Source: an uncultured Lachnospiraceae bacterium (GTDB lineage: Bacteria; Bacillota; Clostridia; Lachnospirales; Lachnospiraceae). Taken from it: 56,552 bases of DNA. The stretch's first letter is position 1; every line of letters begins with the position of its first letter. The notes under the pieces are model-generated. The model did no database searches, was not told where the DNA came from, and was given only the letters and a program-made list of their open reading frames with translations. Shown in pieces: positions 37,016 to 46,471 of this stretch. A program made the position numbers and the translations under genes. The stretch lies in assembly GCA_934402055.1 (NCBI GenBank), contig CAKRTC010000012.1, forward strand, positions 1 through 56,552, in the 5' to 3' direction.

Positions 37016-38836
37016 TTGAAGATAAAAAAGATACACATAGACGGCTTCGGTAAGCTTCATGATTTTGACATAGACCTCGGAGACGGTATAAATGTTTTCT
37101 GCGGACAAAACGAAGCGGGCAAATCTACGCTTCATATGTTTATCCGTTCTGTTCTGTACGGAGCCTCAAACAAGAGAAGATTGGGAGCCAGATCCATATA
37201 TGAGCGCATGAGACCGTGGAAAAATCCCGAGGTCTATCGCGGAAGAATGGAGATAGAGTTTGAACGCCAGAGATACATGATCGAGCGAGATTTCAACAAA
37301 GCTCCCGACGATCTTGTTATCATGGAGCTTGCCAAAGGAGTATCCGGACCGGTCAAAGAGCCCGAGGAGCTTATAAAGCGCATGCTGAACGGGCTCAGTG
37401 AGACTGCCTATGTCAATACTGTAAGTGCAGGACAGCTGAGTGCGGCAACAGGCAAGGATATGGCTAACGAGCTTCGCAAATATTCCTCAAATGTCAGCAC
37501 TACCATGAATCCCAAGCTCTCTGCGGACAAGGCACTTGAGTATCTGGCAAAGGAGAAGGAAGCGCTTAACGCCAAGCTGGATACAGAGGCGGCTAAGGAA
37601 TACAATAAGGTGCTTACCGAGATCAAGCGCATAGAAACGGAGCTTGAGCTTCCGGAAAATGAAAACAGGATCTCGGAGTTTTCGGAGACTGCCGATAAGC
37701 TGAGCCGTGAGGGCGAAGAGATATCAGACAGTATAGATAATGCCGAATCAGAGATAGCAAGTCACAGCGAGGCGCTTAAGGAAAAGGGCTTTGCAGACGA
37801 AGCCGAGATATATGGTATAAGCAAGAGAGTCCATGAGGACTACGAGTCCTTGAAAGCACTGAAGATCAAGGCGTATAACGGCTTAAGCTTTGCAATAGCC
37901 GTTATATTATTTATTGCTGCCGGAGGAGCTGCATTTTACGGATACAGATATGCTGATGAGGCAATGGGACTTCCGGCATATGTAGGCGGAGCTGCGGCTG
38001 CGGTAATAGCGCTTGGCTTAAGCATAAGGATATCTTCTCTCAGGAGACGCTACAGAACGGAAAATGAGCTGCTTGCAGAGGAGATCAAACCTTATATCGG
38101 AGAGCAGAGCCCAGATGATGAAAGCATGAAAGCCTTCGATGAATATATCGGAACGGCAGGAGCTATATCGGGGCAGATCAATGATATAAGAGCAAAGAGA
38201 GAGATACTTGGCACTGAGCAGAGAAAGCTTAATGATGATTATGCGATCTGCCTTGATAAGCTGACGGAGCAGCAGAGAAAAAAGAACGGAGTCGAGGAAC
38301 TGCTTGCAAGACTTAATCTCCTTAAGAGCCGTGAGGTGGAGCTTGCACGAGTTATAAGCGACAATAAGCTTGTCAGGGAAAAGCTTGAAGCGCTTCAGCT
38401 TGCAGAGGAGACGCTTACCGAGCTTGCCTCGGATATCAAAAATGCCGTAGGAACCTTTATCAATAAGGAAGCTTCGGAGATGGTGTCGGCAATAACCGAC
38501 AACAGCTATGACAGTATAAGTGCCGGACAAAGCTTTGATATAGAACTCAATTCCAAACAGGGCATGATCTCAGTGAGTGACATGAGTGCGGGAACGACGG
38601 ATCAGGTATATCTTGCCATCAGACTTGCAACCATAAGGTTCATTACCGGAGAGGATGATCCTATGCCGCTCATGCTTGATGACAGCTTTAATCTCTATGA
38701 TGACAAGAGACTTGAAGCGTCTCTGCGTTTCCTTGCCGCAAGCTACAAGGGACAGATACTTATATTCACCTGTCAGGACAGAGAAGAGCTGCTGATGGAT
38801 AGGCTTGGTATAGCATATAAGAGGATAAAGATGTGA
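37016..38836 (+). CDS. SbcC/YhaN-like SMC-type ATPase with membrane hairpin
   Basis: A 606-residue ATPase. An N-terminal ABC-type half has Walker A CGQNEAGKST (29-38). Coiled coils follow, interrupted by two membrane segments (about 291-310 and 318-342, SFAIAVILFIAAGGAAFYGY and AYVGGAAAAVIALGL). The C-terminal half has the signature SDMSAGTTDQVYLAIRLA and Walker B LMLDDSFNLYDD. The switch position reads TCQDRE where relatives have TCHxRE. The TTG start at 37016 is supported by GGAGAA upstream and by the MKIKKIHIDGFGKL N-terminus. With the preceding inactive phosphoesterase it forms a modified SbcCD-like pair fixed to the membrane. Confidence 0.8.
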   Translation: MKIKKIHIDGFGKLHDFDIDLGDGINVFCGQNEAGKSTLHMFIRSVLYGASNKRRLGARSIYERMRPWKNPEVYRGRMEIEFERQRYMIERDFNKAPDDLVIMELAKGVSGPVKEPEELIKRMLNGLSETAYVNTVSAGQLSAATGKDMANELRKYSSNVSTTMNPKLSADKALEYLAKEKEALNAKLDTEAAKEYNKVLTEIKRIETELELPENENRISEFSETADKLSREGEEISDSIDNAESEIASHSEALKEKGFADEAEIYGISKRVHEDYESLKALKIKAYNGLSFAIAVILFIAAGGAAFYGYRYADEAMGLPAYVGGAAAAVIALGLSIRISSLRRRYRTENELLAEEIKPYIGEQSPDDESMKAFDEYIGTAGAISGQINDIRAKREILGTEQRKLNDDYAICLDKLTEQQRKKNGVEELLARLNLLKSREVELARVISDNKLVREKLEALQLAEETLTELASDIKNAVGTFINKEASEMVSAITDNSYDSISAGQSFDIELNSKQGMISVSDMSAGTTDQVYLAIRLATIRFITGEDDPMPLMLDDSFNLYDDKRLEASLRFLAASYKGQILIFTCQDREELLMDRLGIAYKRIKM

Positions 38837-38929
38837 TGTGCGCCGCGAAAGCCAAGTTCGTATAAGATAGGACGGAACAAGAGCTTTAACGCGGTATAAG
38901 ACAAAATAAAAGATCAGGAGTTTAAAAAT

Positions 38930-40330
38930 ATGGAGAACAACAGATATGACGTGATTATCGTCGGAGCGGGGCCGTCGGGAATATTCTGCGCGTATGAGCT
39001 TATAGAGAAGAAACCCGATATGAAGGTGCTTATGATCGAAAAGGGACGCGCCATAGAGAACAGAAATTGTCCTAAGCGTGTTACCGGACGCTGTATGGGA
39101 TGCAAGCCTTGTAATATCACCACAGGCTTTGCCGGAGCAGGCGCATTTTCTGACGGTAAGCTCTCACTTTCACCGGATGTAGGAGGAAATCTTCCGGAGA
39201 TCCTCGGATATGATGAGGCTAAGAAGCTTATCAAGCGTTCGGACGACATCTACCTTAAGTTCGGCGCCGATACCAATGTATACGGTGTCAATAAGTCTCG
39301 AGAGATAGAGGATATAAGACGTAAGGCTATTACAGCAGATCTGAAGCTTGTGGAATGTCCTATCAGACACCTCGGAACAGAGGAGGGCTATAAGATCTAT
39401 TCACGTATCCAGGAGTATCTCAAGGAGTGCGGAGTTACCATGCTCTTTAATACTATGGTCAAGGATATCATCATCGAGGGTGATACAGCCAAGGGCGTTA
39501 TCACAGATAAGGGCGAGAGCTATTATGCTGATGAGATTGCCGCAGGTATAGGACGTGAGGGCTCGGACTGGTTCTCAAAGATATGTGATGCACATGGGAT
39601 AGAGACTCAGGTAGGAACCGTTGATATCGGTGTCAGAGTTGAGGTAAGAGATGAGATCATGGATTTCCTCAACAAGAATCTCTATGAGGCAAAGCTCATA
39701 TACCGTACACCTACCTTTGATGATAAGGTAAGGACATTCTGCACCAATCCGTCGGGAGAGGTTGCAACCGAGTATTATGATGACGGTCTTGCGGTAGTTA
39801 ACGGACATGCGTATAAGTCACAGGATATGAAGACAGAGAACACCAACTTTGCCCTCCTTGTATCAAAGAATTTCACTAAGCCGTTCAAGACTCCTATCGA
39901 GTACGGCAAGCATGTGGCACAGCTTTCAAACATGCTCTGCGACGGCAAGATCATGGTACAGACCTTCGGTGACTTCCTCAGAGGACGCCGTACAACAGAA
40001 GAGAGACTTAACCGCAGCAACCTGATACCTACATTGAAGGATGCTGTGCCGGGAGACTTGAGCCTTGTACTTCCGTACAGGATCATGCTTGATATCAAGG
40101 AGATGCTCTTTGCTCTTGATAAGGTAACACCGGGTATTGCTTCGGCAGAGACTCTGCTCTACGGAGTTGAGGTAAAGTTCTACTCCAACAAGGTGGTTGT
40201 TGATAAGAAGTTCAGAACCTCAATAAAGGGACTCAGAGCAATGGGAGACGGCGCTTCCATAACCAGAGGACTTCAGCAGGCAAGTGCCAACGGAATAAGC
40301 GTGGCAGATGCCATCCTCGGAGATGAATAA
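38930..40330 (+). CDS. FAD-dependent oxidoreductase (COG2509-type)
   Basis: A 466-residue flavoprotein. The N-terminal dinucleotide-binding motif is GAGPSGIFCAYEL (12-24). A cysteine-containing segment, CPKRVTGRCMGCKPCN (about 47-62), follows, and then GFAGAGAFSDGKLSLSPDVG. The C-terminus has GDGASITRGLQQASANGISV, which contacts FAD. Proteins of this type are annotated as uncharacterised FAD-dependent dehydrogenases; the substrate is unknown. The CxxCxxC-like cluster could hold a metal or Fe-S centre (inference). It follows the ATPase gene by 93 bp, in which CCGCGAAAGC (38843-38852) can pair with GCTTT-AA-CGCGG (38883-38894). Confidence 0.8.
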   Translation: MENNRYDVIIVGAGPSGIFCAYELIEKKPDMKVLMIEKGRAIENRNCPKRVTGRCMGCKPCNITTGFAGAGAFSDGKLSLSPDVGGNLPEILGYDEAKKLIKRSDDIYLKFGADTNVYGVNKSREIEDIRRKAITADLKLVECPIRHLGTEEGYKIYSRIQEYLKECGVTMLFNTMVKDIIIEGDTAKGVITDKGESYYADEIAAGIGREGSDWFSKICDAHGIETQVGTVDIGVRVEVRDEIMDFLNKNLYEAKLIYRTPTFDDKVRTFCTNPSGEVATEYYDDGLAVVNGHAYKSQDMKTENTNFALLVSKNFTKPFKTPIEYGKHVAQLSNMLCDGKIMVQTFGDFLRGRRTTEERLNRSNLIPTLKDAVPGDLSLVLPYRIMLDIKEMLFALDKVTPGIASAETLLYGVEVKFYSNKVVVDKKFRTSIKGLRAMGDGASITRGLQQASANGISVADAILGDE

Positions 40331-40350
40331 CTGAACAGTGTTTATATCGG

Positions 40351-40378
40351 GCGGGGTACCTTGAGTATCCCGCTTTTC
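40351..40378 (+). terminator. Terminator after the FAD oxidoreductase
   Basis: GCGGGGTAC (40351-40359) pairs with GTATCCCGC (40365-40373), followed by TTTTCATATTT. Confidence 0.8.
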
Positions 40379-40392
40379 ATATTTCGAGAAAA

Positions 40393-40448
40393 ATTCCGAA
40401 ATGGGAATATTATTGGCGAATTTATAGAAAAAATTCCTAAATGGGAAT
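40393..40448. promoter_or_regulatory. Tandem ATTCCNAAATGGGAAT operators
   Basis: ATTCCGAAATGGGAAT (40393-40408) and ATTCCTAAATGGGAAT (40433-40448) are near-identical, each with ATTCC/GGAAT arms, and start exactly 40 bp apart. The second abuts the predicted promoter of the DUF4143 ATPase gene. They probably bind a repressor, perhaps the ATPase itself. Confidence 0.6.
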
Positions 40449-40473
40449 TATTTTATAAAAATGTCATGCCATG

Positions 40474-40482
40474 TGCTATAAT
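40474..40482 (+). promoter_or_regulatory. Extended -10 promoter of the DUF4143 ATPase gene
   Basis: TGCTATAAT lies 23 bp before the start codon and just downstream of the tandem operators. Confidence 0.6.
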
Positions 40483-40505
40483 CGGAGAAAGGGGGAGGAT
40501 GAAAA

Positions 40506-41726
40506 ATGGTTGAAAGAAGAGAATATCTGGATCAATTGTGGGCATGGAGGGATGAGATGCTTATCAAGGTAGTAACCGGAATCAGACGCTGCGGTAAATC
40601 TACATTGCTGGAGCAGTATCGTGATAGACTGCAGAAAGCAGGAATAGCTGACGAGCAGATCATTGCCATCAATTTTGAAGATCTGGACAATGAACCGCTC
40701 TTGGATTACAAAGAGCTTTATCGTTACATCAAAGATCGTCTCTGTGCCGATAAGATGACTTATATTTTTCTGGATGAAATTCAGAATGTTCCGTATTTTG
40801 AAAAGGTGGTAGACAGTCTCTATGTAAAGGATAATACTGATGTCTATATAACAGGATCGAACGCATATATGTTATCGAGCGATCTTGCAACACTTTTATC
40901 GGGAAGATATGTTGAAATATCAATGCTTCCGCTTTCTTTTTGTGAATATCTGACGCTTACGGGGCTGTCGAAAGAGGAGGCATTTACAGAATTTATGAAG
41001 ACAGGCGGCATACCGTATATTGCTGTCATGAATCGAACAGACGAGAAAGTGGACCAATATCTTGAAGGAATCTATAACACGGTTATAGTTAAGGATATTG
41101 AGGAACGACAGATAAGGATAGAAAAGGACGCAGGAAAGAGAAAAATCACTGATATTGCCTTACTTAAGACGATAGCAAGGTATCTTGCAAGTGTGGTAGG
41201 AAGTCCTGTATCAATGAAGAGCGTCACAGACTATCTGATTTCGTCGGGAAGAAAAATATCGGCTAATACAGTCGGGGACTATGTTGAAGCTCTTACCGAA
41301 TCCTTTGTTTTCTATCCGGCAGAGCGCTTTGATATAGTCGGAAAACAGCTGCTGAAGGCCAACAGGAAAATGTATATCGTGGATCTCGGACTCAGAAATC
41401 ATATTTTGCCGAGGAAGAGGTATGATCTGGGCTTTTCTGTTGAAAATATTGTATTCTTTGAGCTGCTGCGAAGAGGAAATAAGGTCAATATCGGAAAAAT
41501 CGGAGCTATGGAAGTTGATTTTGTGGCTCAGAAGCAGGGAGTGCTTACATATTATCAGGTGACTGCCGATATGACCGCCGAAGAAACTTTTGAGCGTGAG
41601 ATGAGACCGCTCAGAGGTATACAGGATAATTATGATAAGATAGTTTTAACATTGGACAGATTCTCAGCAGGCAATTACGACGGAATAAAAGTAATAAATG
41701 TTATTGACTGGCTTTTGGAGAAATAA
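40506..41726 (+). CDS. AAA_14/DUF4143 ATP-binding protein
   Basis: A 406-residue protein with an N-terminal AAA ATPase (Walker A GIRRCGKST at 24-32, Walker B YIFLDEIQN) and a C-terminal DUF4143 domain with a nuclease-like fold (VEFD-type strand in IGAMEVDFVAQKQGVLTYYQ). This family is common in gut anaerobes, often in many copies, and its function is poorly known. The ribosome binding site GGGGGAGGA is very strong. It is monocistronic, with tandem operators directly upstream. It interrupts the region before pth, so it is probably an insertion relative to the ancestral order. Confidence 0.88.
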   Translation: MVERREYLDQLWAWRDEMLIKVVTGIRRCGKSTLLEQYRDRLQKAGIADEQIIAINFEDLDNEPLLDYKELYRYIKDRLCADKMTYIFLDEIQNVPYFEKVVDSLYVKDNTDVYITGSNAYMLSSDLATLLSGRYVEISMLPLSFCEYLTLTGLSKEEAFTEFMKTGGIPYIAVMNRTDEKVDQYLEGIYNTVIVKDIEERQIRIEKDAGKRKITDIALLKTIARYLASVVGSPVSMKSVTDYLISSGRKISANTVGDYVEALTESFVFYPAERFDIVGKQLLKANRKMYIVDLGLRNHILPRKRYDLGFSVENIVFFELLRRGNKVNIGKIGAMEVDFVAQKQGVLTYYQVTADMTAEETFEREMRPLRGIQDNYDKIVLTLDRFSAGNYDGIKVINVIDWLLEK

Positions 41727-41768
41727 GCAAGGATTGAGGTATAAAGCGTTATATAAGCGCCCGATCAT

Positions 41769-41797
41769 TTGCATACTGCCTTGTTTTGTGCTATGCT
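41769..41797 (+). promoter_or_regulatory. Promoter of pth-mfd
   Basis: TTGCAT (41769-41774), a 17-bp spacer and extended -10 TGCTATGCT (41789-41797), 68 bp before pth. Confidence 0.65.
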
Positions 41798-41865
41798 CTA
41801 AAACCAATGGATTTCAATATATACATTGATATCATAAGCAAAATGCAGACGAACGGAAAGAAATT

Positions 41866-42453
41866 ATGGAAACCTATTTGATAGCGGGATTGGGTAATCC
41901 CGATAAGAAATACGAAGAGACCAGACACAATGCAGGCTTCAAGGCTATAGAGGCACTTGCCGATAAGCTCGGAGTGAGCATAAGCGACAAGAAATTCAAG
42001 GGCTTATGCGGAACGACAGTGGTAAACGGAGTTAAGCTCATACTGCTTAAGCCGCTCACCTATATGAATCTGTCGGGAGATGCGGTTGCGGAAGCGGCTA
42101 ATTTTTATAAGATAGAACCCTCGCATATTATAATCCTTTTTGATGATGTCAATTTTGCCTGCGGACATATGAGAGTACGCGGAAGCGGCTCGGCAGGCGG
42201 ACATAACGGAATGAAGAATATCATCTTACGTCTCGGCAGCGATGCATTTCCGAGAGTCCGTATCGGAGTGGGAGATAAGGAAGGAAGAGACATGATCTCT
42301 CATGTGCTCGGAAAGTTCGAGGGTGAGGATCGTAAGGTGATGGATGAGGCGTATAAGGCAGCAGCAGATGCCGCACTTTGCATTATCGACAACGGCGTTG
42401 AGAAGACCATGAACAAGTATAACGGTCTCGATTTGAGTCAGAAGGATGTATAA
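41866..42453 (+). CDS. pth: Peptidyl-tRNA hydrolase
   Basis: A 195-residue esterase that recycles peptidyl-tRNA released from stalled ribosomes. The signatures are complete: GLGNPDKKYEETRHNAGF with the catalytic His, KPLTYMNLSG, DDVNFACGHMRVRGSGSAGG and HNGMKNI. The length is normal. It overlaps the start of mfd by eight bases. The pth-mfd pair is a conserved Firmicutes arrangement. Confidence 0.96.
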   Translation: METYLIAGLGNPDKKYEETRHNAGFKAIEALADKLGVSISDKKFKGLCGTTVVNGVKLILLKPLTYMNLSGDAVAEAANFYKIEPSHIIILFDDVNFACGHMRVRGSGSAGGHNGMKNIILRLGSDAFPRVRIGVGDKEGRDMISHVLGKFEGEDRKVMDEAYKAAADAALCIIDNGVEKTMNKYNGLDLSQKDV

Positions 42454-45400
42454 CGCACTCGGACAACTGAATGTATTTAATGAATTAGAGCGGGAGCTTG
42501 GCAAGGCTTCCGCTCCTTTAAGCGTGTCCGGATGTATGGATTCGCAGAAGATACAGCTTATCTCGGAGCTTGCAAAGAAGCAGATGCTGTATATAGTGCC
42601 GGATGAAAAAAATGTGTCGCTTGCCATAGAGGATCTCAAGAACTTCAAGAAAAGCGTATGGCAGTATCCTGCAAGAGATCTGCTCTTCTACAGCTCAGAT
42701 ATACACGGAAGCTTCTTAAGCTCGCAGAGAGCAGATGCGATAAAGCATATCATAGAGGATGAAGATGCCGTTATCGTCACCACGATAGACGCGCTTATGG
42801 AACCCATACAGCCTAAGTCAAAGCTGCTCGATAAAAAGCTCAGACTCTATGAGGGCATGGTGATCAAGCCGACAGCCTTAAGTCAGGCGCTTACCGAGCT
42901 TGGCTATCATCATACAAGTGAGGTCGAGACGAGCGGTGAGTATGCGGTAAGAGGCGGTATATTCGATATTTATCCCATGAGCAGCGAGGAACCGTACAGA
43001 GTAGAGTTCTTTGATGATGAGATAGATACCATACGTATGTTCGATATCGCTTCACAGCGTTCGACAGACAGGACGGAAGAAATAGAGATATATCCGGCGG
43101 ATAATACCGACGCACATGCAGACAAGTCAGAGCATGTGTCCTTATATACATATTTCGGCTCTGATGCACTTATAGTTTTGGATGATCCCGTGCGGATCAA
43201 GGCTCAGGCGGACAATACCGAGCAGGAATTTGCTGAGAGCACAGAGCGCAGGCTTGAAAAGGGTATAGAGCAGGGCGAGGGCGTGCCGGATGAGATATAT
43301 TCGGCAGCAGAGATCATGGAAATGATCACTTCGCACAGAGCACTGCTCATAGCGGGACTTGATGAGAAACTTGTGGCATTTAATGCTGTTAAGGATTTCA
43401 GATTCAATACGAGCGCCACCGGCAATTACAAGGACAGCTTTGAGTTGCTTATATCAGATGTAAATGCTTATCTCAAGCAGGGTTACAGGATAACTGTGCT
43501 CACGCCTTCACGTACAAGGACCTCGAGACTTGCGGAAAACTTAAGAGAGTACGATATAAAGGCGTATTGTCCGGATGCGGAAGATACGGAGATCGAGACT
43601 GAGCTTAAGCCCGGAACGGTTGAGGTCGTATGCGGTTCACTCAGACAGGGATACATTTACCCGGATATAAAATACGCTCTCATGACCGAATCGGATATGT
43701 TCGGCACGAGGGCAACGAAGAAGCGCAGAAAGAAAAAGAAATACGAAGGCGATAAGCTTATATCGCTTAATGAGCTGAACTACGGAGACTATGTGGTACA
43801 TGAAGATCACGGTATAGGTATTTACCGAGGTCTTGAGCATATAGTCCATGACGGCTGCGGTAAGGATTATATCAAGATAGAGTATGCGGACAGCGGTAAT
43901 CTGTATCTGCCTGCGACTAAGCTTGATCTTATACAGAAATATGCCGACAGCAGTGCGAAGAAACCAAAGCTCAACAAGCTGAACGGCACGGAGTGGCAGA
44001 AGACCAGACAGCGTACAGCCAAGGCTGTAACCGATATAGCGAAGGAGCTTATCACTCTCTATGCCCACAGACTGAACGGAAGAGGCTTCCGCTACAGCAA
44101 GGATACCGTATGGCAGAGGGAGTTTGAGGAGCTGTTCCCGTATGAGGAGACCGAGGATCAGCTTAATGCCATAGCCGCAGTCAAGGATGATATGGAGAGC
44201 GGCAGGATCATGGACAGGCTTATCTGCGGAGATGTAGGCTTCGGTAAGACGGAGATAGCCATAAGAGCCGCATTTAAAGCGGTTCAGGACGGCAAGCAGG
44301 TCATATTCTTAGTGCCTACAACTATATTGGCGCAGCAGCACTACAATACATTTACAGAGAGATTGTCACATTATCCGGTCAAGATCGAGATGATGTCGAG
44401 ATTCCGTACGAGTGAGCAGAATAAAAAGACAGTCGAGAAGCTGAAAAACGGAAGCGTTGATATAGTCATAGGTACGCACAGACTGCTCTCGAAGGACGTG
44501 AGCTATAAGGATCCGGGACTGCTCATCATTGATGAGGAGCAGCGTTTCGGTGTCGCACACAAGGAGAAGATCAAGCAGCTCAGAGAAAATCTTGATGTGC
44601 TCTCTATGACGGCAACGCCTATTCCGCGTACTCTGCACATGTCTTTAAGCGGCATCAGAGATCTGTCGATACTCGACGAGCCGCCGTTTGACCGTGTACC
44701 GATACAGACCTATGTAATGGAATATAATGATGAGTTCGTCAGGGAAGCCATAGGCAGAGAACTGATGCGTAACGGTCAGGTATATTATGTGTTTAATCAT
44801 GTAAACGGCATAATCGAGAAGACCGAGAGGCTTAGGAAGCTGATGCCGAATGCAAGGATAGAATATGCGCATGGTCAGATGAATGAGCATGAGCTTGAGG
44901 ATATCATGAACGAATTTATCTCGGGTGAGATAGATGTGCTCGTATCGACGACCATAGTAGAGACGGGGCTTGATATTCCCAATGCCAATACGCTTATTGT
45001 TGACGGTGCCGAGCGCATGGGACTCAGCCAGCTCTATCAGCTGAGAGGAAGAGTGGGCAGATCCAACAGGACCTCTTATGCCTTTTTGATGTACAAAAAG
45101 GATAAGGTGCTCTCGGAGGAAGCGGAAAAGCGTCTTAAGGCTATCAGGGAATTTACGGAGTTCGGTGCCGGAATCAGGATAGCCATGAGGGATCTCGAGA
45201 TACGAGGCGCCGGCAATGTGCTCGGAGCCGAGCAGCACGGAGAGATGCAGGCGGTAGGCTACGACTTGTATTGCAAGCTGCTCTCTCAGGCGGTCAAGCT
45301 TATGCAGCTTAAGGGCGAGATGCAGGAGGATGTAAATGCCGCAGCAGAAAGCATACAGACAAGCATAGACTGTAATGCGGACGCCTATATACCGGGTGAA

Positions 45401-45808
45401 TATATATCTGACGAATATCACAAGCTTGATATATATAAGCGTATAGCCGAGATAAGCACAGAGGCGGAATACAGGGATATGCAGGATGAGCTTATCGACA
45501 GATACGGCGATATACCTAAGGCAACAGAGACCTTACTTCGCATAGCCTTGCTTAAGGCTGAGGCAAATAAGGTGTACGTGACCGAGATCAGCATTAAGGA
45601 CGGCGGTATGACTATGCGCATGGATCCTAAGGCAGATATAAATGTCGAAGCTATACCTGAACTCATAAAGGAAGCGAACGGAAGGCTTAAGTTTATAGGC
45701 GGGGGCAATCCGAAGTTCGTCTATCAGGTAAAACGCGGTGAGCCCAAGGATGCAGACAGCATAATGGAATACATTCTCAGTATGATAAAGGCTCTTAAAA
45801 AGAATTAA
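42446..45808 (+). CDS. mfd: Transcription-repair coupling factor
   Basis: A 1120-residue translocase that removes stalled RNA polymerase and recruits UvrABC. Its order is the UvrB-like N-terminal module (GEYAVRGGIFDIYP), the RNA-polymerase-interacting domain (GDYVVHEDHGIGIYRGLEHI), the helicase with Walker A G595-DVGFGKT602 and the DEEQ box from D696, then the TRG region and a C-terminal D7 domain. It is complete, at slightly below the usual 1150 residues. It starts inside the last codons of pth and is followed by a 141-bp gap with the hup promoter. Confidence 0.96.
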   Translation: MYNALGQLNVFNELERELGKASAPLSVSGCMDSQKIQLISELAKKQMLYIVPDEKNVSLAIEDLKNFKKSVWQYPARDLLFYSSDIHGSFLSSQRADAIKHIIEDEDAVIVTTIDALMEPIQPKSKLLDKKLRLYEGMVIKPTALSQALTELGYHHTSEVETSGEYAVRGGIFDIYPMSSEEPYRVEFFDDEIDTIRMFDIASQRSTDRTEEIEIYPADNTDAHADKSEHVSLYTYFGSDALIVLDDPVRIKAQADNTEQEFAESTERRLEKGIEQGEGVPDEIYSAAEIMEMITSHRALLIAGLDEKLVAFNAVKDFRFNTSATGNYKDSFELLISDVNAYLKQGYRITVLTPSRTRTSRLAENLREYDIKAYCPDAEDTEIETELKPGTVEVVCGSLRQGYIYPDIKYALMTESDMFGTRATKKRRKKKKYEGDKLISLNELNYGDYVVHEDHGIGIYRGLEHIVHDGCGKDYIKIEYADSGNLYLPATKLDLIQKYADSSAKKPKLNKLNGTEWQKTRQRTAKAVTDIAKELITLYAHRLNGRGFRYSKDTVWQREFEELFPYEETEDQLNAIAAVKDDMESGRIMDRLICGDVGFGKTEIAIRAAFKAVQDGKQVIFLVPTTILAQQHYNTFTERLSHYPVKIEMMSRFRTSEQNKKTVEKLKNGSVDIVIGTHRLLSKDVSYKDPGLLIIDEEQRFGVAHKEKIKQLRENLDVLSMTATPIPRTLHMSLSGIRDLSILDEPPFDRVPIQTYVMEYNDEFVREAIGRELMRNGQVYYVFNHVNGIIEKTERLRKLMPNARIEYAHGQMNEHELEDIMNEFISGEIDVLVSTTIVETGLDIPNANTLIVDGAERMGLSQLYQLRGRVGRSNRTSYAFLMYKKDKVLSEEAEKRLKAIREFTEFGAGIRIAMRDLEIRGAGNVLGAEQHGEMQAVGYDLYCKLLSQAVKLMQLKGEMQEDVNAAAESIQTSIDCNADAYIPGEYISDEYHKLDIYKRIAEISTEAEYRDMQDELIDRYGDIPKATETLLRIALLKAEANKVYVTEISIKDGGMTMRMDPKADINVEAIPELIKEANGRLKFIGGGNPKFVYQVKRGEPKDADSIMEYILSMIKALKKN

Positions 45809-45879
45809 AAAGTTTGTGTCCGTGATGTGAAAAAGAAGCTTAAAACGGCGCAGAAACAAGCTTGCGGAGAACTAAAAGC

Positions 45880-45908
45880 TTGACATGGAAGTTTGAAACC
45901 TATATAAA
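45880..45908 (+). promoter_or_regulatory. Strong sigma-A promoter of the hup operon
   Basis: TTGACA (45880-45885), a 17-bp spacer and TATAAA (45903-45908), 42 bp before hup. Confidence 0.85.
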
Positions 45909-45949
45909 ATAATAGTAAATACAGTTTATTATACGGAGGAATTTTATTA

Positions 45950-46228
45950 ATGAACAAGAGTGAGCTTGTAGCAGCTATTGCTAAGGATACAGGAGTAACA
46001 AAGAAGGATATCGAGGCAGTTCTTAAGTCTCTTACAACAGCTATTCACACAGAGCTTAACGCAGGCGGAAAGGTACAGATCCCGGAGCTTGGATCATTCA
46101 AGGTATCTGAGAGAGCTGCAAGAACAGTTCGTAATCCGAGAACAGGCGAGAGCATGGAGTCTCCGGCTTGCAAGGTTGCTAAGTTTACAGCTGCCAAGGC
46201 ATTCAAGGATGCTGTTAACGAGAAGTAA
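45950..46228 (+). CDS. hup: HU-family DNA-binding protein
   Basis: A 92-residue histone-like protein that bends and compacts DNA. MNKSELVAAIAKDTGVTKKD opens the fold and the beta-arm region has GSFKVSERAARTVRNPRTGE. The arm normally ends in a proline-containing tip; RNPRTGE fits. Its promoter is close to consensus and its codons are biased, as expected for an abundant protein. First gene of a hup-rqcP-divIC operon. Confidence 0.96.
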   Translation: MNKSELVAAIAKDTGVTKKDIEAVLKSLTTAIHTELNAGGKVQIPELGSFKVSERAARTVRNPRTGESMESPACKVAKFTAAKAFKDAVNEK

Positions 46229-46231
46229 TTA

Positions 46232-46471
46232 ATGAGACTTGATAAGTACCTTAAAGTATCGAGACTGATAAAGAGACGTACGGTAGCCTGTGATGCATGT
46301 AATGCAGGGCGCGTCATCGTAAACGGCAAGCCGCAGAAGGCATCCTATGATGTGAAGATAGGTGATCGTATTGAGATCAGCTTCGGAGAAAAGTCTGTGG
46401 CGGTCGAGGTGCTCTCCTTAGAGGAGACACAGAAGAAGGACGAAGCCAAGGACATGTACAGCTACGTTTGA
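46232..46471 (+). CDS. rqcP: S4-domain RNA-binding protein (RqcP/YabO-type)
   Basis: A 79-residue single S4 domain (MRLDKYLKVSRLIKRRTVAC, then GRVIVNGKPQKASYDVKIGDRIEI). In Firmicutes this protein, RqcP (formerly YabO), stabilises peptidyl-tRNA on the 50S subunit during Ala-tailing in ribosome quality control. Its position after hup and before divIC matches the conserved order. It starts three bases after the hup stop and overlaps the next gene by four bases. Confidence 0.88.
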   Translation: MRLDKYLKVSRLIKRRTVACDACNAGRVIVNGKPQKASYDVKIGDRIEISFGEKSVAVEVLSLEETQKKDEAKDMYSYV

